This document shows positions 50,860 to 64,000 of a stretch of DNA of 64,000 bases, one piece after another. Position 1 is the stretch's first letter. Each line of letters starts with the position of its first letter. Source of the stretch: Oreocharis arfaki (Eukaryota; Chordata; Aves; Passeriformes; Paramythiidae); assembly GCA_013398015.1 (NCBI GenBank), contig VZRR01002168.1, positions 333,301-397,300 on the forward strand. Direction: 5' to 3'. The notes under the pieces are model-generated. The model made no database searches and had not been told where the DNA came from. It was given only the letters and a program-made list of their open reading frames with translations. Made by a program: the position numbers and the translations under genes.

Positions 50860-51240
50860 AAATTCTTCAATTCTTTGGTTCTGCTGTACTAGCTGTTTCA
50901 AGTTTGCTTTCAGTGGTAAACATGCCACAAAGGGGAACATCACCATATATCAAGTAGCTGTAATCAGGCAGATCAGGTACCAGTAATTTTCCTGATAGAG
51001 ATCCAGTGTCAGAGACCAAGCACGAAGGCTCAGATGCCTGCATTGCCACCGTCCAGAATCAAGTGTCAGGGATCAGGACTGTAACCGCCAGGAACGAAGG
51101 GTCACGTGCGGCGGAGCAGGGAGCGGATCCCACCCCAGACCTCAGCGGGGAGGCTGTGTCTCCGCAGCTTCACCACTGGGCGTCGAGGACTAATGCAGCA
51201 AAGGCAAAGGAGGCTAAGTGTTTGTCCTCCTAGGGGAACC
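50860..51240 (-). promoter_or_regulatory. Isolated CpG-rich block, candidate MYLK4 upstream promoter / 5' exon
   Basis: About a dozen CpG dinucleotides fall between 51015 and 51190 (for example GTCACGTGCGGCGGAGCAGG), in a region where CpG is otherwise scarce. A CACGTG E-box is included. Read on the minus strand it is followed by a donor-like ATCAGGAAAATTACTG|gtacct and a short open frame (MAMQASEPSCLVSDTGSLSG onward, 60 codons, 51049-50867). MYLK4 needs an upstream non-coding exon, because its ATG exon begins with an acceptor. No TATA or initiator is clear, and linkage is inferred only from position and strand. Confidence 0.25.
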
Positions 51241-52620
51241 CAATGCTTCTTTGCCAAACATTGATTTGCTCATGCAGGTGTGTTCTCCGGGCAGGCAGCA
51301 CCTGCATTTCTGTGTGGGCAGTTAAGCTTTCCAGACACTGCTAGTCATGCCTTTGGCTTGCTACTCAATATATAAATACTTGCGTGTTTTCTTAAGGAAT
51401 ACACCCTGAATGCATGTAATGACAAGGAAACATCCCAAACTTGCATGGCAGTGCTCCTGAAGGGAGCTGAAGGGGCATTATTTCTTGAAAACATTCAATT
51501 TGTATCTCAAAGACCTGTCAGTGCCCTCTACTCCTCTTGAACACATTATCACTATGCCCAGTGCTTTAAGATTTAGCCAAAACTGTAGCAGAACATGAAG
51601 TAAAGAAGAAAAATTGGAAGAAGAAAAACCCAGGATATTTTTTTAATATTAAAAAAATTAAAATATTTCCTCTCATTTGTATCTTGTTTCAGGTTCAGAT
51701 TTTTGAGATCAAGGGAAAATAACAGGGAACTAAAGTCAGTCAGTACTTACTCACTGTGCATCCCCCTAAGAAAGTTGTGTAATACCTTTCTGATTCAGTT
51801 TATCTTTTTTTTTCAAACAGGGATAATAATACAGAAATATCATTCAGAGGAGCTTTGAGATTGGAAGGAAGCATCAGGCCATGAAAATGCAAAGATTGTT
51901 ATTCTGAAAGCTCTCCCCAGGAGCAACTTTAACTGTCATGGACATAATCAAAGCTGGAGTGGAGTGGGTATGCATCATGCTACCAGACAGAACAATTATG
52001 CTTCTTATGAGTAATGATTGTTAAAGTAAGCAATCTATTTTAACCTTTCCACCTTCTGAAGAAGTGCTCATATGATTGCTTACTGCTATGGACACAAAGT
52101 CATGAGTAACAGCCAAAGAGACGTGATTCTTTGAAATCTCAATACATGATTCTAACTTGAATATCAAGGACCAGTCAGCCATCTGCACCTCTCAAACACA
52201 TTACCACTGCGCTCTTGTCACTGTTCAGAAGCATTTTGTGCAAATCTGTTGAATCTTGTAACCTGGATGTTTGGACACGACAGAACACCCAGCAGCAGCA
52301 TGCTCCCTGCCTCACACTAACTTCATGCACAGCAATCCTTAGGCTCTCAAAGAATGAAGAAACATTCAAAGAGTCATTGACTTAATCCATGTGCTAATAC
52401 TGAATATGTGAAGGTTAAGTAGGGAGATCCTGGTAGGCTCTAAATCTACATCATTTCAGTGCACTAACACATGTTCACCCACTTGAACAGATTAATCCAA
52501 ATCAAGGAAAAATTTCACCAGGCAAGGGCACTGAGAGACCATTACACGCAACAAACAATTTACATGAACTTTGAATACCACTGAGGTGCAATAATTTACA
52601 TGTCCCAAATAGGGACTTAG

Positions 52621-52640
52621 ATATGAATATGAATATGAAT
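52621..52640 (+). repeat. Short (ATATGA)n microsatellite
   Basis: ATATGAATATGAATATGAAT is a hexamer repeat of just over three units. A similar AATATGAATAA unit follows 10 bp later. Confidence 0.75.
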
Positions 52641-55600
52641 AGGCTTTAATATGAATAAACAATGCAATTTGTTTCTCGGGTTTTCAGGACTCATTAGAAA
52701 TTGCAGAGACAAAGTTAAACCTGATAGCAAAGTAAAAGTTTCAGATGCTTCGTTAATGCTGCATTCCCTCTCACAGCACTGTAAGTTAGTCTGCTGAAGC
52801 CCAGGACAGACTATGTGAGTATAGTTGTTTTAAAATTTAGTTTGTCTTTTTAAATACTTAACAGAAGAATCTGAGGGAACAACGCACAAAGAAGAAAGAC
52901 AGGTAGAACAAAAAAAATATATCATCTATTCTCTCTTTCCTCTCTCCCCACCTTGCCTCCCCAAAATATGGGTAAATATAATTGTCATTTGAAACATGAA
53001 ATCCTGCGAATGCCTTTAAATCGCAAAGAGCTTCAGTGGCTTGCATCCCAGCTTTCCTTCATCCAGGGTGAGATAGATACAAGTTTCTAAGGAAGGCATC
53101 AGAAGTTCTGTTTACAGCTCATATCGCTCACTCCTTATCTAGACAACGATCTTCTGGAAGCACAAATCTCGTTTCTGCCCTGCTTCATCTTGAGCTGGGA
53201 AATAAGGTTGGTGGATGCAAGCAGCTTTACCTTTTTTCATAAGCTAATCCACACAGCCACAGATCTGTAGATTTTAGGATAGGATGGGCACCTTATAATC
53301 GTGTATTCTAATTAGTTTGCATTAGTTCCTAAAGATTATCTTGTGATTCTCAAGAATCACTCAGAAAGCAATTCATTGTCAAGATGACCACCACTGCTAA
53401 ACCAAAAAGGAAACGCCATTGTCCTCAGGAAGCACTTCTGGAAAGTACCGGCACAAGTAGGTTCATGGAGAATATCCAAAACTATGGTTTGAAGCTATGA
53501 CACATTTTGATAGCGCTCGGTATTAAGTCCCTGGCATATGAGCCATTTGTAAATCCCATCTATTATTAGCAGGGATAAAGAAATATGACTGGAGCCATTT
53601 AAGGAGCAGAAACAATTGGGAAGAGGTGGACTCGTTATAGCTAACATTCATATCACTGAACACCACAATTAGAAAGTCTCATAAGCCCACAGGACTCATC
53701 ATCATCTGCAGGTACTTCAGTTCACAGTTAGCTTTGTTGTAAATGATTTATAAGCCAGAAGAGCAGAGCCAGCTACAGCCCTTGCACCACTACATTTCAT
53801 GTCATAGGTCCAAACCTTTGTCACTACAGCACCTGCTGTTCTGCTGACAACTACAGTCTTCTAACTTTTCAAGCTGCTCTGACACCATCAGCATCTCTTC
53901 AGAGGTCCATGGTCTCTCAGAAAGGCGTGAAACCTGATGTCTGTGTTCCACTGCCCAGAGATTACCAGTGAAACCTTACAGGGAGAGCAGCACATGCCTG
54001 CCACAGCAGAACCATCCATGGTTATGTAAATCACCAGTTCTTCATCTCAACTCCCATCCGAGCCTTTTCTTTTTGATGGCCTGGAAAACGCGATGAATGG
54101 ACTATTTCTACACACGATTATACCACAGCCATGAGAAATACGCATTCAAATTCTAGGCTTTTACAGGGCTCATGAGGAGCAGGCTACAGGGAGATTCCCA
54201 GGAAGCTAGCTGGCACCTTGCAAGCATGACACCCACCCCTCCTTACAGGTTTTGAATATTCCCATTTACAAGCATAAATGGCTCCTTGCAGCCCAGAGTA
54301 AGGAATGCAGAAATGTGGTCAACACACCCTTTTACAATGCCAACAGGATCTTTCACTGTCAGTCACTGGGGCTGTGGCAAAGGTAGAGAAAACCTCTGTA
54401 AAGGAAATACAACAGCACCCAACTGATCTGTTTGGAAAGGATTTAGAGAAGAGCCAGCCCAAGCACAATATGTAGTAGAATATTTTGTGCTTTATCTTTC
54501 AGTGGGCTGCTCCGCTGTGTTGTTTAATTGTTTCATTTGTTTTCCAAATTCTAGCCTATCCCAAGGAAGAAAAGGCACTCCAACCACTTCTCAAATACCA
54601 TCCCAGTGCTCCAAAGGAAGTCCATGAGCATGAAAGACCCATTATAATCAGCAAAACATTGTTCAGAAAATCAGCAAACAAGACTTCGTGCAAATTCTGA
54701 AACCTGATGTTCATGCCTGTTTGGGTTTTATTCTGTTTATCTAGCTATTCCCAGGAATAGGCAACTCTCAGTCTAACCATACTGGCAACTCAGAATATGT
54801 CCACTCAAGTAATGCACGTGTGAATTTACACTCACAGCAGCTGCTTAAGTCTGCTGATTTCTGATCCCCTGCATGTCTAACACAGAGCACATTTACTTGG
54901 TATATGAAGTGCAAAAGAATGGAAATCATCTGAGAAGGGCCACTGATTCCTGTGTCATATTAACCTCCGAAAATTCCCTCCCCACTCCTATAAAACAACA
55001 AATGACCTGACATCTTGATTGCTCTTTGTAGAATCCAGCTCCATTTTCATTCCTGAAGATAGCTGTCTATTTTCTACAGGCAAAAGTCAACAATGCTGAG
55101 AAATGGAAGTAAAGAATGCAGGTTTCTCTGTGCTGCCCATAGTACAGAAGCTAGCATAGGCAAGGACAAATATTCCTCTATTAAAATTGTTATGAGGCAC
55201 TCTAAAGCATAAAGGTATATTCTGCCTTGAAGCATATGGAAATATTTTCCTTTCACCCCCAATGGCACATTCCAGCATCATCAATTCCAAAAATCTACTC
55301 TTTCATACTATTTGTAGGGCCTAGGCTAGCCAGATGGCTAAACCCTAGCAGAATTACCTCTCAACACAGACCACTAAAGAAACCAGCTTAAGCGAAATGG
55401 AAAAAGTCCTCAGTGAACAACATATGTAAATATATGGGAAAGACAGAAAGAAAGATGTAGAGGAAGCTTGAAAGAAACTATGAGCATTGAGCAGACTATA
55501 AAAATATCAAGATTTCTGAGGGCAAGAAGAGCAGAACTGATCTCATGCCATTATACCACGAGACACCTAAACAAGCAAAGCTTCATACAGCTCATATACA

Positions 55601-55660
55601 ATATAGCTCCAGTAGGACTATTGTCAACTATTGTCAATCCAAAAAGTAAGAAGATTCTGA

Positions 55661-55702
55661 GAGGAGAAAGAGGAGAAAGAGGAGAAAGAGGAGAAAGAGG
55701 AA
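55661..55702 (+). repeat. Purine 9-bp tandem repeat (GGAGAAAGA)n
   Basis: Four to five near-perfect copies of GAGGAGAAA in tandem, translating as a spurious (ERG)n. This is a polymorphic minisatellite candidate. Confidence 0.85.
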
Positions 55703-55715
55703 AAATCCAAGGTTA

Positions 55716-55800
55716 TTTTTTAAAAAGCAGCAACACAGCTTTTTAACAGCACAAAAAATGATAGCAAAAAAGCAGCAACACAGCACAAAACATGATAAAC
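55716..55800 (+). repeat. Imperfect tandem duplication of about 40 bp
   Basis: AAAAAGCAGCAACACAGC, then CAGCACAAAAAATGATA, is repeated as AAAAAGCAGCAACACAGCAC with AAAACATGATAA. The first copy has a short TTTTTAA insertion. It lies directly after the 9-bp repeat. Confidence 0.7.
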
Positions 55801-58589
55801 CAGAATGCATAATGCTTTATAGAAGTGAAGCTGCATCCCCTAAACCCGCTGAAGAGGCTTTCAGACAAAACTTGCTATTAGCTGAGTCCTTCTTCCAAAG
55901 GAGGGTTTTCGCCACTGGAGGTCACTGTAAGCTGTAATTGCTCTTTAGCAGCCTCTTAAAAGGAAAGAAAAAAGCATTGCAGGCAAGTTATCTAGGGCGC
56001 AGGATCTGAGGCGGGCCAGAACTGAAATATCACTTGTAGAGAATTTGAAAAACACCTGTAGCTAATTGGTGAGGACTTGTCTTTGCTAGAGACAAACTTA
56101 GTCTTGCTCCAACCCATTCCAAGCAGAGCAACTGGCAGACTGCTGAGAGTCGAGACATGTGCCTGCCTATACACAAGAGCCTCTTTTGCAGGTCAGCTTG
56201 CCTCTCTCGTTGGTCTTGCAGACACTCCCCCTGAACACCAGCAAGCTAACAACAGCTATGGTGATGGGGACACAATGGGAGACCTATTATTGGAACCCAT
56301 GGAGATCCCAGGGGTTTTTTTAGAAAACAAAGGTAGGATTACCTGGATTAGGATTAGGATCTCTAAAAAAAGATGAATGTTTGGCAACAGTTCCTAATAA
56401 AAACAAAAGTCTCTAGGTTTGAAGGTTTATAGCCTATGTAATCCATAGATCACAGCTCATCTGAATGCAATTTTCTTCTCTCATTTCATTGCATTCAGGT
56501 AACCATTACTGGGAAAAATCTTTCAAACGTTTTCTAGCCTGCCACATTCAATCAGACAGCAGTGCATACATACTGTATACATTGCTGATTTCAAACTGAT
56601 GTTCAGAGAGTGGAGGGAGGTTAGTCGGAGTTCCTGTCTCTCATATTGTAGGAGTCCTACTGACACAAGTATCAGAAGGAACAGCCAATGCTCACAAAAC
56701 AGAGGTGGTGGGCCACTTTCAGGGGAAATAAGTATGAAAGCACTGGAACAGAATAAAGATAAATGAGCTCAGCTAATTCCCAATGTATTAAAAAAAACAG
56801 GCAGCTTCACAAACAATTTACACGTCAAGTACATATCTGAAACTACCACTTGACCACAATTCTGACAATAAATCAGTGACAGCTGGGCAAGTCTTATCTG
56901 AAATATACCATTTTATACACTGAAGTTATGTTTTTTGATATGGAAGAGGAATCATCCCAATGCAGGTTTCTGTATTTTCTGCTCAACGAAACACAGCACA
57001 CCAATTCTAGTCTTGTGTCAACCACAATAACACCAAAGGAGTTTGGCCTGGTTTGCTCTAAATCGAGAACTTCTGTAAAAGACAAGTAATCTAAGTGTCT
57101 GAAAAATTGGAAGAAACTAAAAAGGGACCAGCTTTTCTTCACTCCTCTCATTTATCTTTTACTTTTCTCTTTATTCTTATGCATTATAACCTATTTCAAG
57201 GAATCAGCAACTGAAGGCTTATCACACAATCCATGGTACAGCAAAATCCTAACAAAGACCAAACCTTGCAGAATGAAGCTTGTAATAATCCTCTGATGTG
57301 ATTAAGGCATTACCCTCGTCAAGCAAAGGCTAGCTACAAAAACAAGTTCACTGAACAATAATGTTATGGCTTTGTTGTGTCGTTCTCCTTTCATTTACAT
57401 GTGCACATATAATATGAGCTCCTTGAAAATGCAATTGTCTTTCCACTGGATGTATGCTCAGATAACCTCGATGTAAATGAATATGTGACACCCAACAACC
57501 TTGATTTAACAAAGCATTTCAGCACATGCTTAACTTGAAGTATGTGAAAAGACTCACTGTAAATAATGTGTAATCTGAGACCACCCACATGGTGAAGCAT
57601 CTCTGGCCATACCCTTCAGCATGTCATTTTGGCTTACTGGAAGGTAGAAAATCCCATCTTTCCACTGGAACAAACAGTACCTGCTTGTTTGCAGTTATAA
57701 TCGACGAACAGAGAGCAGGACATCAGATGTCTTACATAGTTCAGAAAGCTATGCTTTAGTTTCAGTTAGTTCTTTCTAATACTGAATGAATCTTTTGCAC
57801 TACATGGAGTACCACAAAGACCAAACAAAGCACGCTTACACAAGCCGAGAAAAAAACAAACCAGGACAGATATTGAACAATGGATAAACAGATGCTCCAA
57901 AGCAATGGCTTTTTGTTGGTTTTTTTTTTCCCAGAAAATATTTATTTGGCATAAACTTCAGTGTTTCCTCTGAAAAATTAATTCTCATTCCAAATTCATG
58001 CTGATAAAAGTTGTTTGTAACACTACAGACTTGCATTTCTCTTCTTCTTGACTTCCCTCGCATTGATGGGACTTCATAAATTATTATGATTTCCAAGGTA
58101 AACTGCAAAATGCAGTTTCTAAAGTCAAATGTTATTGAAAGATTATGCCAGGGGGAGATAATTTTTAAGAGTCTAATTTTTTCTTTGGTGTCTGCTGAAC
58201 ATTATGGAAAATTCATAGTTCTAGACACTGCATACATTAAGAGTATGATTCCAGATGCAGGATGATCCTGGAAACTATAGGGGGATTGGCAGACGTGGAA
58301 TTGGAGCTTAAATCATTTTTGCCAACCCATATTCTTTCAATTCTGCATTCCACTGATTTTGCAATTCAGAGATAGCTAAGAAGCCAATATTCTCTACCGC
58401 AGTCATATGATGCTGAAATGGAGATGACCGAAGAATTCCTGAGGGAAAAAAACGATCTCCCACATACTTGTCAAATGCTAGCTGATAACATGAAGGCTTT
58501 CATACAATGTGTCTCACAGAATACAATCCCAGATATAAGAAACAGGTGTGATAACCAAGACGTTTCTTTCATTGCAAGGGGGTCCTGCT

Positions 58590-58740
58590 GCAGTAGCAGC
58601 ATGACTCAGGCCCTGGTCTGGAAGTCAGAAAGTCTGACTTCCAGCCCTGCTTCTGTAACAGATCTGTTGGGTGACCTTGGATGCTTATTTCCATCCTTCT
58701 AAGCCCCTGCTTCTCCACTCAGTTTCATAACTGCCTGTGT
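58590..58740 (+). repeat. MIR-like SINE remnant
   Basis: The stretch GGTCTGGAAGTCAGAAAGTC, TGACTTCCAGCCCTGCTTCT, CAGATCTGTTGGGTGACCTT, and CCACTCAGTTTCATAACTGCC matches the order of MIR core landmarks: a tctgg-agtc block, a tagccctg-ctctg block, the tgtgtgaccttgg core and the ctcagtttc box. It is heavily diverged, as expected for such an old SINE. The 94-codon ORF across it is not a gene. Confidence 0.6.
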
Positions 58741-61700
58741 ACTTAGACTGTCATGTCTCTGATGTGACAACTGTCACTCACAGTGTTCATAAATAATCTC
58801 TGATACTTTGAAACTTTGTATTGTCTGGGGATATAAGGAGCAAATTCTCATCCTGAGCTGGCTTCTGAAATATCTAACCATCCATGAAATTACTGCTAAT
58901 GAAGCAGGGGGACCTTGTAAAGCACAGTGTGAGCCAGAAATAGTGCATTGCACAAGCTTTCTTTACAAGACCCATGCTGGCTCTCAAACATTTTGAATCA
59001 ATCTGCTGGCAATCGGTAGCAGCTAGAATACCAAGCTAAAGATTTTCATGCCTATTCTGTGGAGTAGCTGCCTGACCAAAAAATTGTAGTGCAATTTTCA
59101 TGCAGCATTAAGTGCACAAGGTGTGCTGCTCAAGTAAGAAAAGTGGTGTAAATACTGTGTTTAACAAGCCCAGTAACTAACAACGACAGGAGAGGCAGTA
59201 GTTCCATGTTGAATCAGTACAAGGAAAAGAAAATGCTTTCAAAAACCTGCCCAATTTAAGTTTTTGGATAAATTCATGCCTTTCCATGTGTCTGTATTTT
59301 AACAGACAGTGAATTATTCTACAACTAAAAATGAAGTGCACACACAAGGGAGATTAAAGATACAGGTCTTGGATGTAGTGCTGGAAAGATGCATTTTAGG
59401 GGCTAGAACATTGTCTTGAAAAAAGGACAGCTTAAAGGATTAGAAGCGACTGAAAGAGAAACATAAATTGATCATTCTAGTCAATTTGTGCTATTCATTT
59501 GTCCTAATCTTCTGAATTTTGTTCATTCTTCCATTTTAGTAATGCTATATGAAGTTATGTTTTGATCCCCGAATGCTTCAGATGCTCTCACCATGAAGTT
59601 ACATTACCATACCGTACAGTTCTATTCTTATAGGATAGGTTTCTTATGAAACCATTATAAAACCCTGCTAAGATATGAGTTGTAAAGAAATACAGAGGGT
59701 AGGTATAAATAGCAGAATATAGGATGCCTCTATTATGGTCTAAAACATGCAGGACCAAGAGGCTTTAGATAATTGCTCCAGATTTAGAATTACCAAACAT
59801 GGGTCTACTGCGAGTTTCAGAAAGACAGCAAAATATGTTTGATTTGATAAAGGCAATAATTCCCTTAAGTGAACACGTCCTTTAAAATGTAATGATGATA
59901 ATAAGGGCTATGGAAGCATCAAAAGTCAAGAGAAAATCATCCCAAACCTTGTTGTCTCCCTGACAATTGTTAACTTTAAAGGCTGTCATTTTCTCTATCA
60001 TCTTCAACTCCAGTCACTATTTAAGATATGAGGTAAACTAAACAGACACGTTAACTGGGTAGGGTCATAACTGAAATTAAACCTATCTGCCCACATATCT
60101 GCTCTCTCACTGTTTAGTCCAGGCATTGTATTAGGGAGATTCCATGTACCAGCGTGTCTGCTTAGTTAGCCTTGAAGACAGGGAACTATGGAAAAATACT
60201 CTCTTCTTTTTTTATTGTCAATAACAAATTAATTTACAGGTATTATAACCACATCCTGTGCATTTTCTTTAGCACGAGGTCATATTACAAAGCCCCATTT
60301 TAATTTCTCTCAAGAATTTAATTTGTAAATGTCAAATAAGCACTTAAAAGTACCTGCCTACCTAGTACTTGAAAAAGTCCTCCCTTACATATGATACAAT
60401 GCATGCCTAACTTATGTTTTCAATATAAACAATTAAGTGATTTCTTTAACTCAGTAGAGTTAAAAAAACAAAAAACATTTTCAGCAAACACAGCAGGACC
60501 AAACATCAGGAATTACACCAGGTTGTCCATACGAGGGGAAAAATGAAGATACTGAACCCCTCAAAACGCTGCTTACATGTGAGGTTTCTGTTCAAGGTAA
60601 CAGAAATGTGACCTCTCCATGCAAGGGCCCTTGTTTGGAATTCTCATGCCATACTCCGTGCTGGAAAGTCACTTTTACTGCACCGTGACTCCTGCTAAAA
60701 GTGTCCACAAGACATTGCACAAGGGTGCCAGAAGAGAAAGGTCACAGAGACAGTCTGAATGTCTCTCCCCGGACCTCCGTGTATATTACAAATTGGTTGG
60801 GTAGGTAATCTGTAACAAGACACTTCTGAATGATCATGGCCAAAAGAATTCTTTGCTAAGCCGTGCACCTAAAGTCAAAGAGAAGTTTTTAAGGGAAGAT
60901 AGACAAGATACAACATCTTTTACACAGGAATAAATATATATGCCTTTGCTGTATTGAAACTGATCTGATTTTCAGATGTTTTAACAGTCATGTATTCCAA
61001 AGGCTACAATAAGCCTCTAACCACAGTACTCATAGGATCTAAATAAAAACCAAGGAGAATTAAAAGAGTGAGGAAGAAGTGAATTGTATGTAAATGAATA
61101 CCAGAAAAATAAAGAAGATATCTGAAAGACGCTACAGATTTTTGAAATTTTAGATCCTGGACCAAATGGTGTGCAGGAGCTTTGCAAGGTAATCAGCACT
61201 TAAGAAATGGGTGGGATCCAGCACGCTGAGGGTTCAGAGGCATGCCTCCCCTCAGATCTCAGCATATAGCCATGTAAAGACAATGCTGGACAGAGAGCCA
61301 GCAATTTCATTTTCATATTGCAGATGTCTCTGCACAGATGTCACTGACTGAGAGCATGACATTACCATAGTCTTCATCCATCTCCGTACGTGTTTCTCAC
61401 TTCACTTCTCCCTTACCCAGCTGTTCAGACAATGAATTCTGTGGAGTGGACCCGACCTGTACTAAGCCTCATACAATCCCAGTTAGGGACTCAGCTTGCT
61501 CGTAATAACACACATCATTATTACCAAAGGGCCTTTACAACCCGCTGAACAAACACAGGCTTACTAACAGTACAGTTACCTCCCACTGGCAGTAGTGTTC
61601 TGCTGTGGTATCACACACACAAACAAAATGGATTTACTGCTAGTTACTTGTCATAACTCTAAACCTTCTTTCTCAATTAGCACTTCTTTGGGGAAGGAGC

Positions 61701-64000
61701 ATCACGACCAAAGGGTAGCACTGTTCCTTTAAACAATCAGAAGCCAAACTCTTATTTTCACCAGAACCACAGAAAAATAAGCAAGACCCACAGAGCTCTT
61801 TTGATGTGATCCCCGTTTTTCCTCACTTTGGGAGTTCAAGGAAGAACCATTCTCAAATATGAATGATGGTGAAGATCACCAGCCTTTCCCATCACAGCAA
61901 AGTCCAAACCTTCACAGGTCTGAGAGCCACAGCACACACACCAGCATGCAGAGGAACAAGGGAGCTCTAGGAACTGTTTTATCGCAATTGACAACAATGC
62001 TTCTCTAGAGAGGCAGAGGGAAGGATGAGTCTGGAATGGACATGCCATGGGGTCCTGAGATGACACAACAATCTTCGTTTCAGGCAGCTGTTGGCTCATT
62101 TCCTCCCAAAGCTAAGGATTCCAATTACCCAGGAGTCCCTGCATGAGCACAGCCCTTCTGACAGCTCCTGGAAAAGACACTTGCCCTGCCCTTGGAATAC
62201 TCATGAGTCCATGCCATGTTTCTATGTATGAGGGCTTAGGAGACAGCCTGGGAAACTTGCACTTCATGAAGGACCTTTTAACTCAAAAGAACACACGTAA
62301 CATATGCAGAGCAATTACAAAAAAAAAAAAAAGTCTGACATTCTGAATTTCAAAACTGGGTTCCCGATGTGCAACAAAACTGGCAAAGAGCCAATTCAGG
62401 AAAAAATAGTTCAATCCTGATAAGGACTAGAAAACAATCTCTGGTAGTCTTAATACAGGGTATTTTAAAATCTGTTTTCTTCACAGTGCAATGAATATAA
62501 TTGTCTTGCTACCAAATATCCTGTATTATGTTGGCCTTAAGTCTTAAAAACTGGAAAATAAATTGACTGTAGTGAAATAGTAGAAGTGCAATACAAATGG
62601 AAGGAAATTAACAGGAAGGACAGTGGAATAAAATTAATTTCTTTTTCATTTCAAATTACAATTCACTCAAGAGAAAATGCAAAATCTTAATGAGCTAGGC
62701 ATAAATAAAACAGTGGATCTTTTTTCAAGCTCATGTGCAAGTGCAGGAACAGTTTCAGACAAAATGTGAACTACCAACAACAGATTTCTTTTTTTTTTAT
62801 TTGCCAGGTGATTTCTTTGTGAATCTTATTAGTCTTGAGTGCTGATATGTGTAGCAATATTTCAATTATTCTCCTTATCACTATCCTGTGAGGTCCTTAC
62901 ACTATGCATGAAAAATTCTTCTATAAATCCACACAATAGGTCATGACTTTTTTGGATGATAACACTTGAAGAATATACAAGTGTGAGGTTGCAGATTTTT
63001 CAGACCTTAAACCTTTGACATGAAAACACTTTTGAGATTCTGCAGGTGGACCTCTTCATAGAAAGAAAGAAAAATGTCATTTGTAGCAAACTAATTAAAA
63101 TCCTAAGCATTTTGGCAATCTACATCCTTGGAGATACTTTAGAATAAAGTGTCTTCCTTTTTGCCTTTCTAAACTCATCTATTTCTTTTGTTTAAGTAAT
63201 GTTTCCTCTTAGGAATTCTTCTAAAAACTCTTGAGCTACCACATGATGGTTCATCCCTGCATTACCTTCTGGGAAATCACAGCAAACAGGCATACTGTCT
63301 TTGCAACGTGATGTAATAACTAGTGATGTTAATTCTTTGGGTAGATAATTCTACATTCACTTGACAGCTACAGGAGAACAACGGGCTTACTAGGGATCTC
63401 TGAGTCCCACAGCAAGAAGGGCTGGCAACCTTGTTCCCACCATGCCCACGGACAGTAACCTTGAGGCACTCCCTTGTACTGCACCCAGCAGAGGTCACTA
63501 GAGGATGTTTTAATGGCAAGACTAAGCCTTCCAACCTCAAGGGAAGAGATGCACCTTCCTGAAAAGACCATCATCTGCCTAAGATTTACTGCTGGGTAGA
63601 CTTAGATACTGCCAGTATGAAAGAGAGAAATAAATGCCGCTCCATGAAAAAAAAAAAAAGGTTTAACTGGCTACATCCGAACACAAGCAGCATTCATCCA
63701 GCTGAACAATACGATACTGAGCAGTGAAATATATCTAATTTATTAAAGGTATATCTACTACCTGTACATTTCCAGATGCAGGGATCCCTTTCTTTCTTCC
63801 ACAGCTTAACACAGTCCACAAGGTTTGCCAGAGATATGAAGCCAAAAGGCAGAAATTATCTACAATCCAGGAAGCATTTCTTTGCAGGATTAGATCCATC
63901 CCTTTACTTTTAATCATCTGATTAACTTGGTTCTCCTGCTCTAGCAGATGCAATTTGGCAGGCACCCTCAAAACCCTCCCCAGCTCTGTAAGTACCACCT

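Larger units (their letters stand above)
51241..64000. other. No gene seen; simple repeats and one old SINE
   Basis: Only short frames on both strands. The minus-strand frame at 63735-63998 (87 codons, EQENQVNQMIKSKGMDLILQ) is the most protein-like, but it has no recognised homologue and touches the window edge. A further exon of a neighbouring gene cannot be ruled out. Confidence 0.55.

Noticed and set aside
63735..63998. 87-codon minus-strand ORF at the window edge
   Set aside because: Somewhat protein-like with a donor-like GTACAG, but no recognised family and only one visible splice end; not enough to call an exon.

Overview
This is a vertebrate nuclear window, almost certainly from a bird. 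It contains a multi-exon gene with GT-AG introns, two 5'-truncated CR1 (chicken repeat 1) LINE fragments and two solo LTRs of endogenous retroviruses. The species cannot be fixed from sequence alone. The 17.8-18.2 kb LTR looks to me like the ERVL-type LTRs common in passerines, but that is recollection, not a search. No bacterial, plasmid or CRISPR features are present.

The only gene I can support is MYLK4 (myosin light chain kinase family member 4), on the minus strand. Coding sequence runs from a start at 35776 down to about 9709 or 7265. I rebuilt it exon by exon from splice sites, reading phase and family homology. Order on the minus strand: an N-terminal coiled-coil exon (35776-35132), a small 63-nt exon (30116-30054), a 67-nt exon (24272-24206), a long acidic exon (23755-23284), a linker exon (22448-22285), then eight exons carrying the kinase domain (19640-9745). 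A separate exon at 7459-7265 encodes a relic of the calmodulin-binding tail. All phases agree, and the Gly-rich loop, ATP lysine, HLD aspartate, DFG and APE are intact. The model gives about 773 residues (stop at 9709) or 826 (splice from 9745 to 7459).

Region by region: 1-2290 holds no recognisable gene. From 2290 to 7264 lies the probable MYLK4 3' UTR, with the two CR1 fragments. MYLK4 exons and introns fill 7265-35789, including a plus-strand solo LTR at 17.8-18.2 kb, an unassigned 223-codon minus-strand ORF at 20.1-20.8 kb and a minus-strand solo LTR at 33.2-33.7 kb. From 35.8 to 64 kb there is no convincing coding exon. This stretch has simple repeats, a probable MIR-like SINE at 58.6 kb and one isolated CpG-rich block near 51.0-51.2 kb that could be the MYLK4 promoter or 5' UTR exon.

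The most interesting observation is the decay of the kinase's calmodulin-binding tail. The C-lobe junction carries a TGA if the best acceptor is used. The following tail segment has two in-frame stops at positions where relatives have Tyr and Gln. A detached downstream exon still encodes the second half of an M13-like calmodulin-binding peptide and can be joined in frame. This suggests an MLCK caught losing, or re-splicing, its Ca2+/calmodulin control module.
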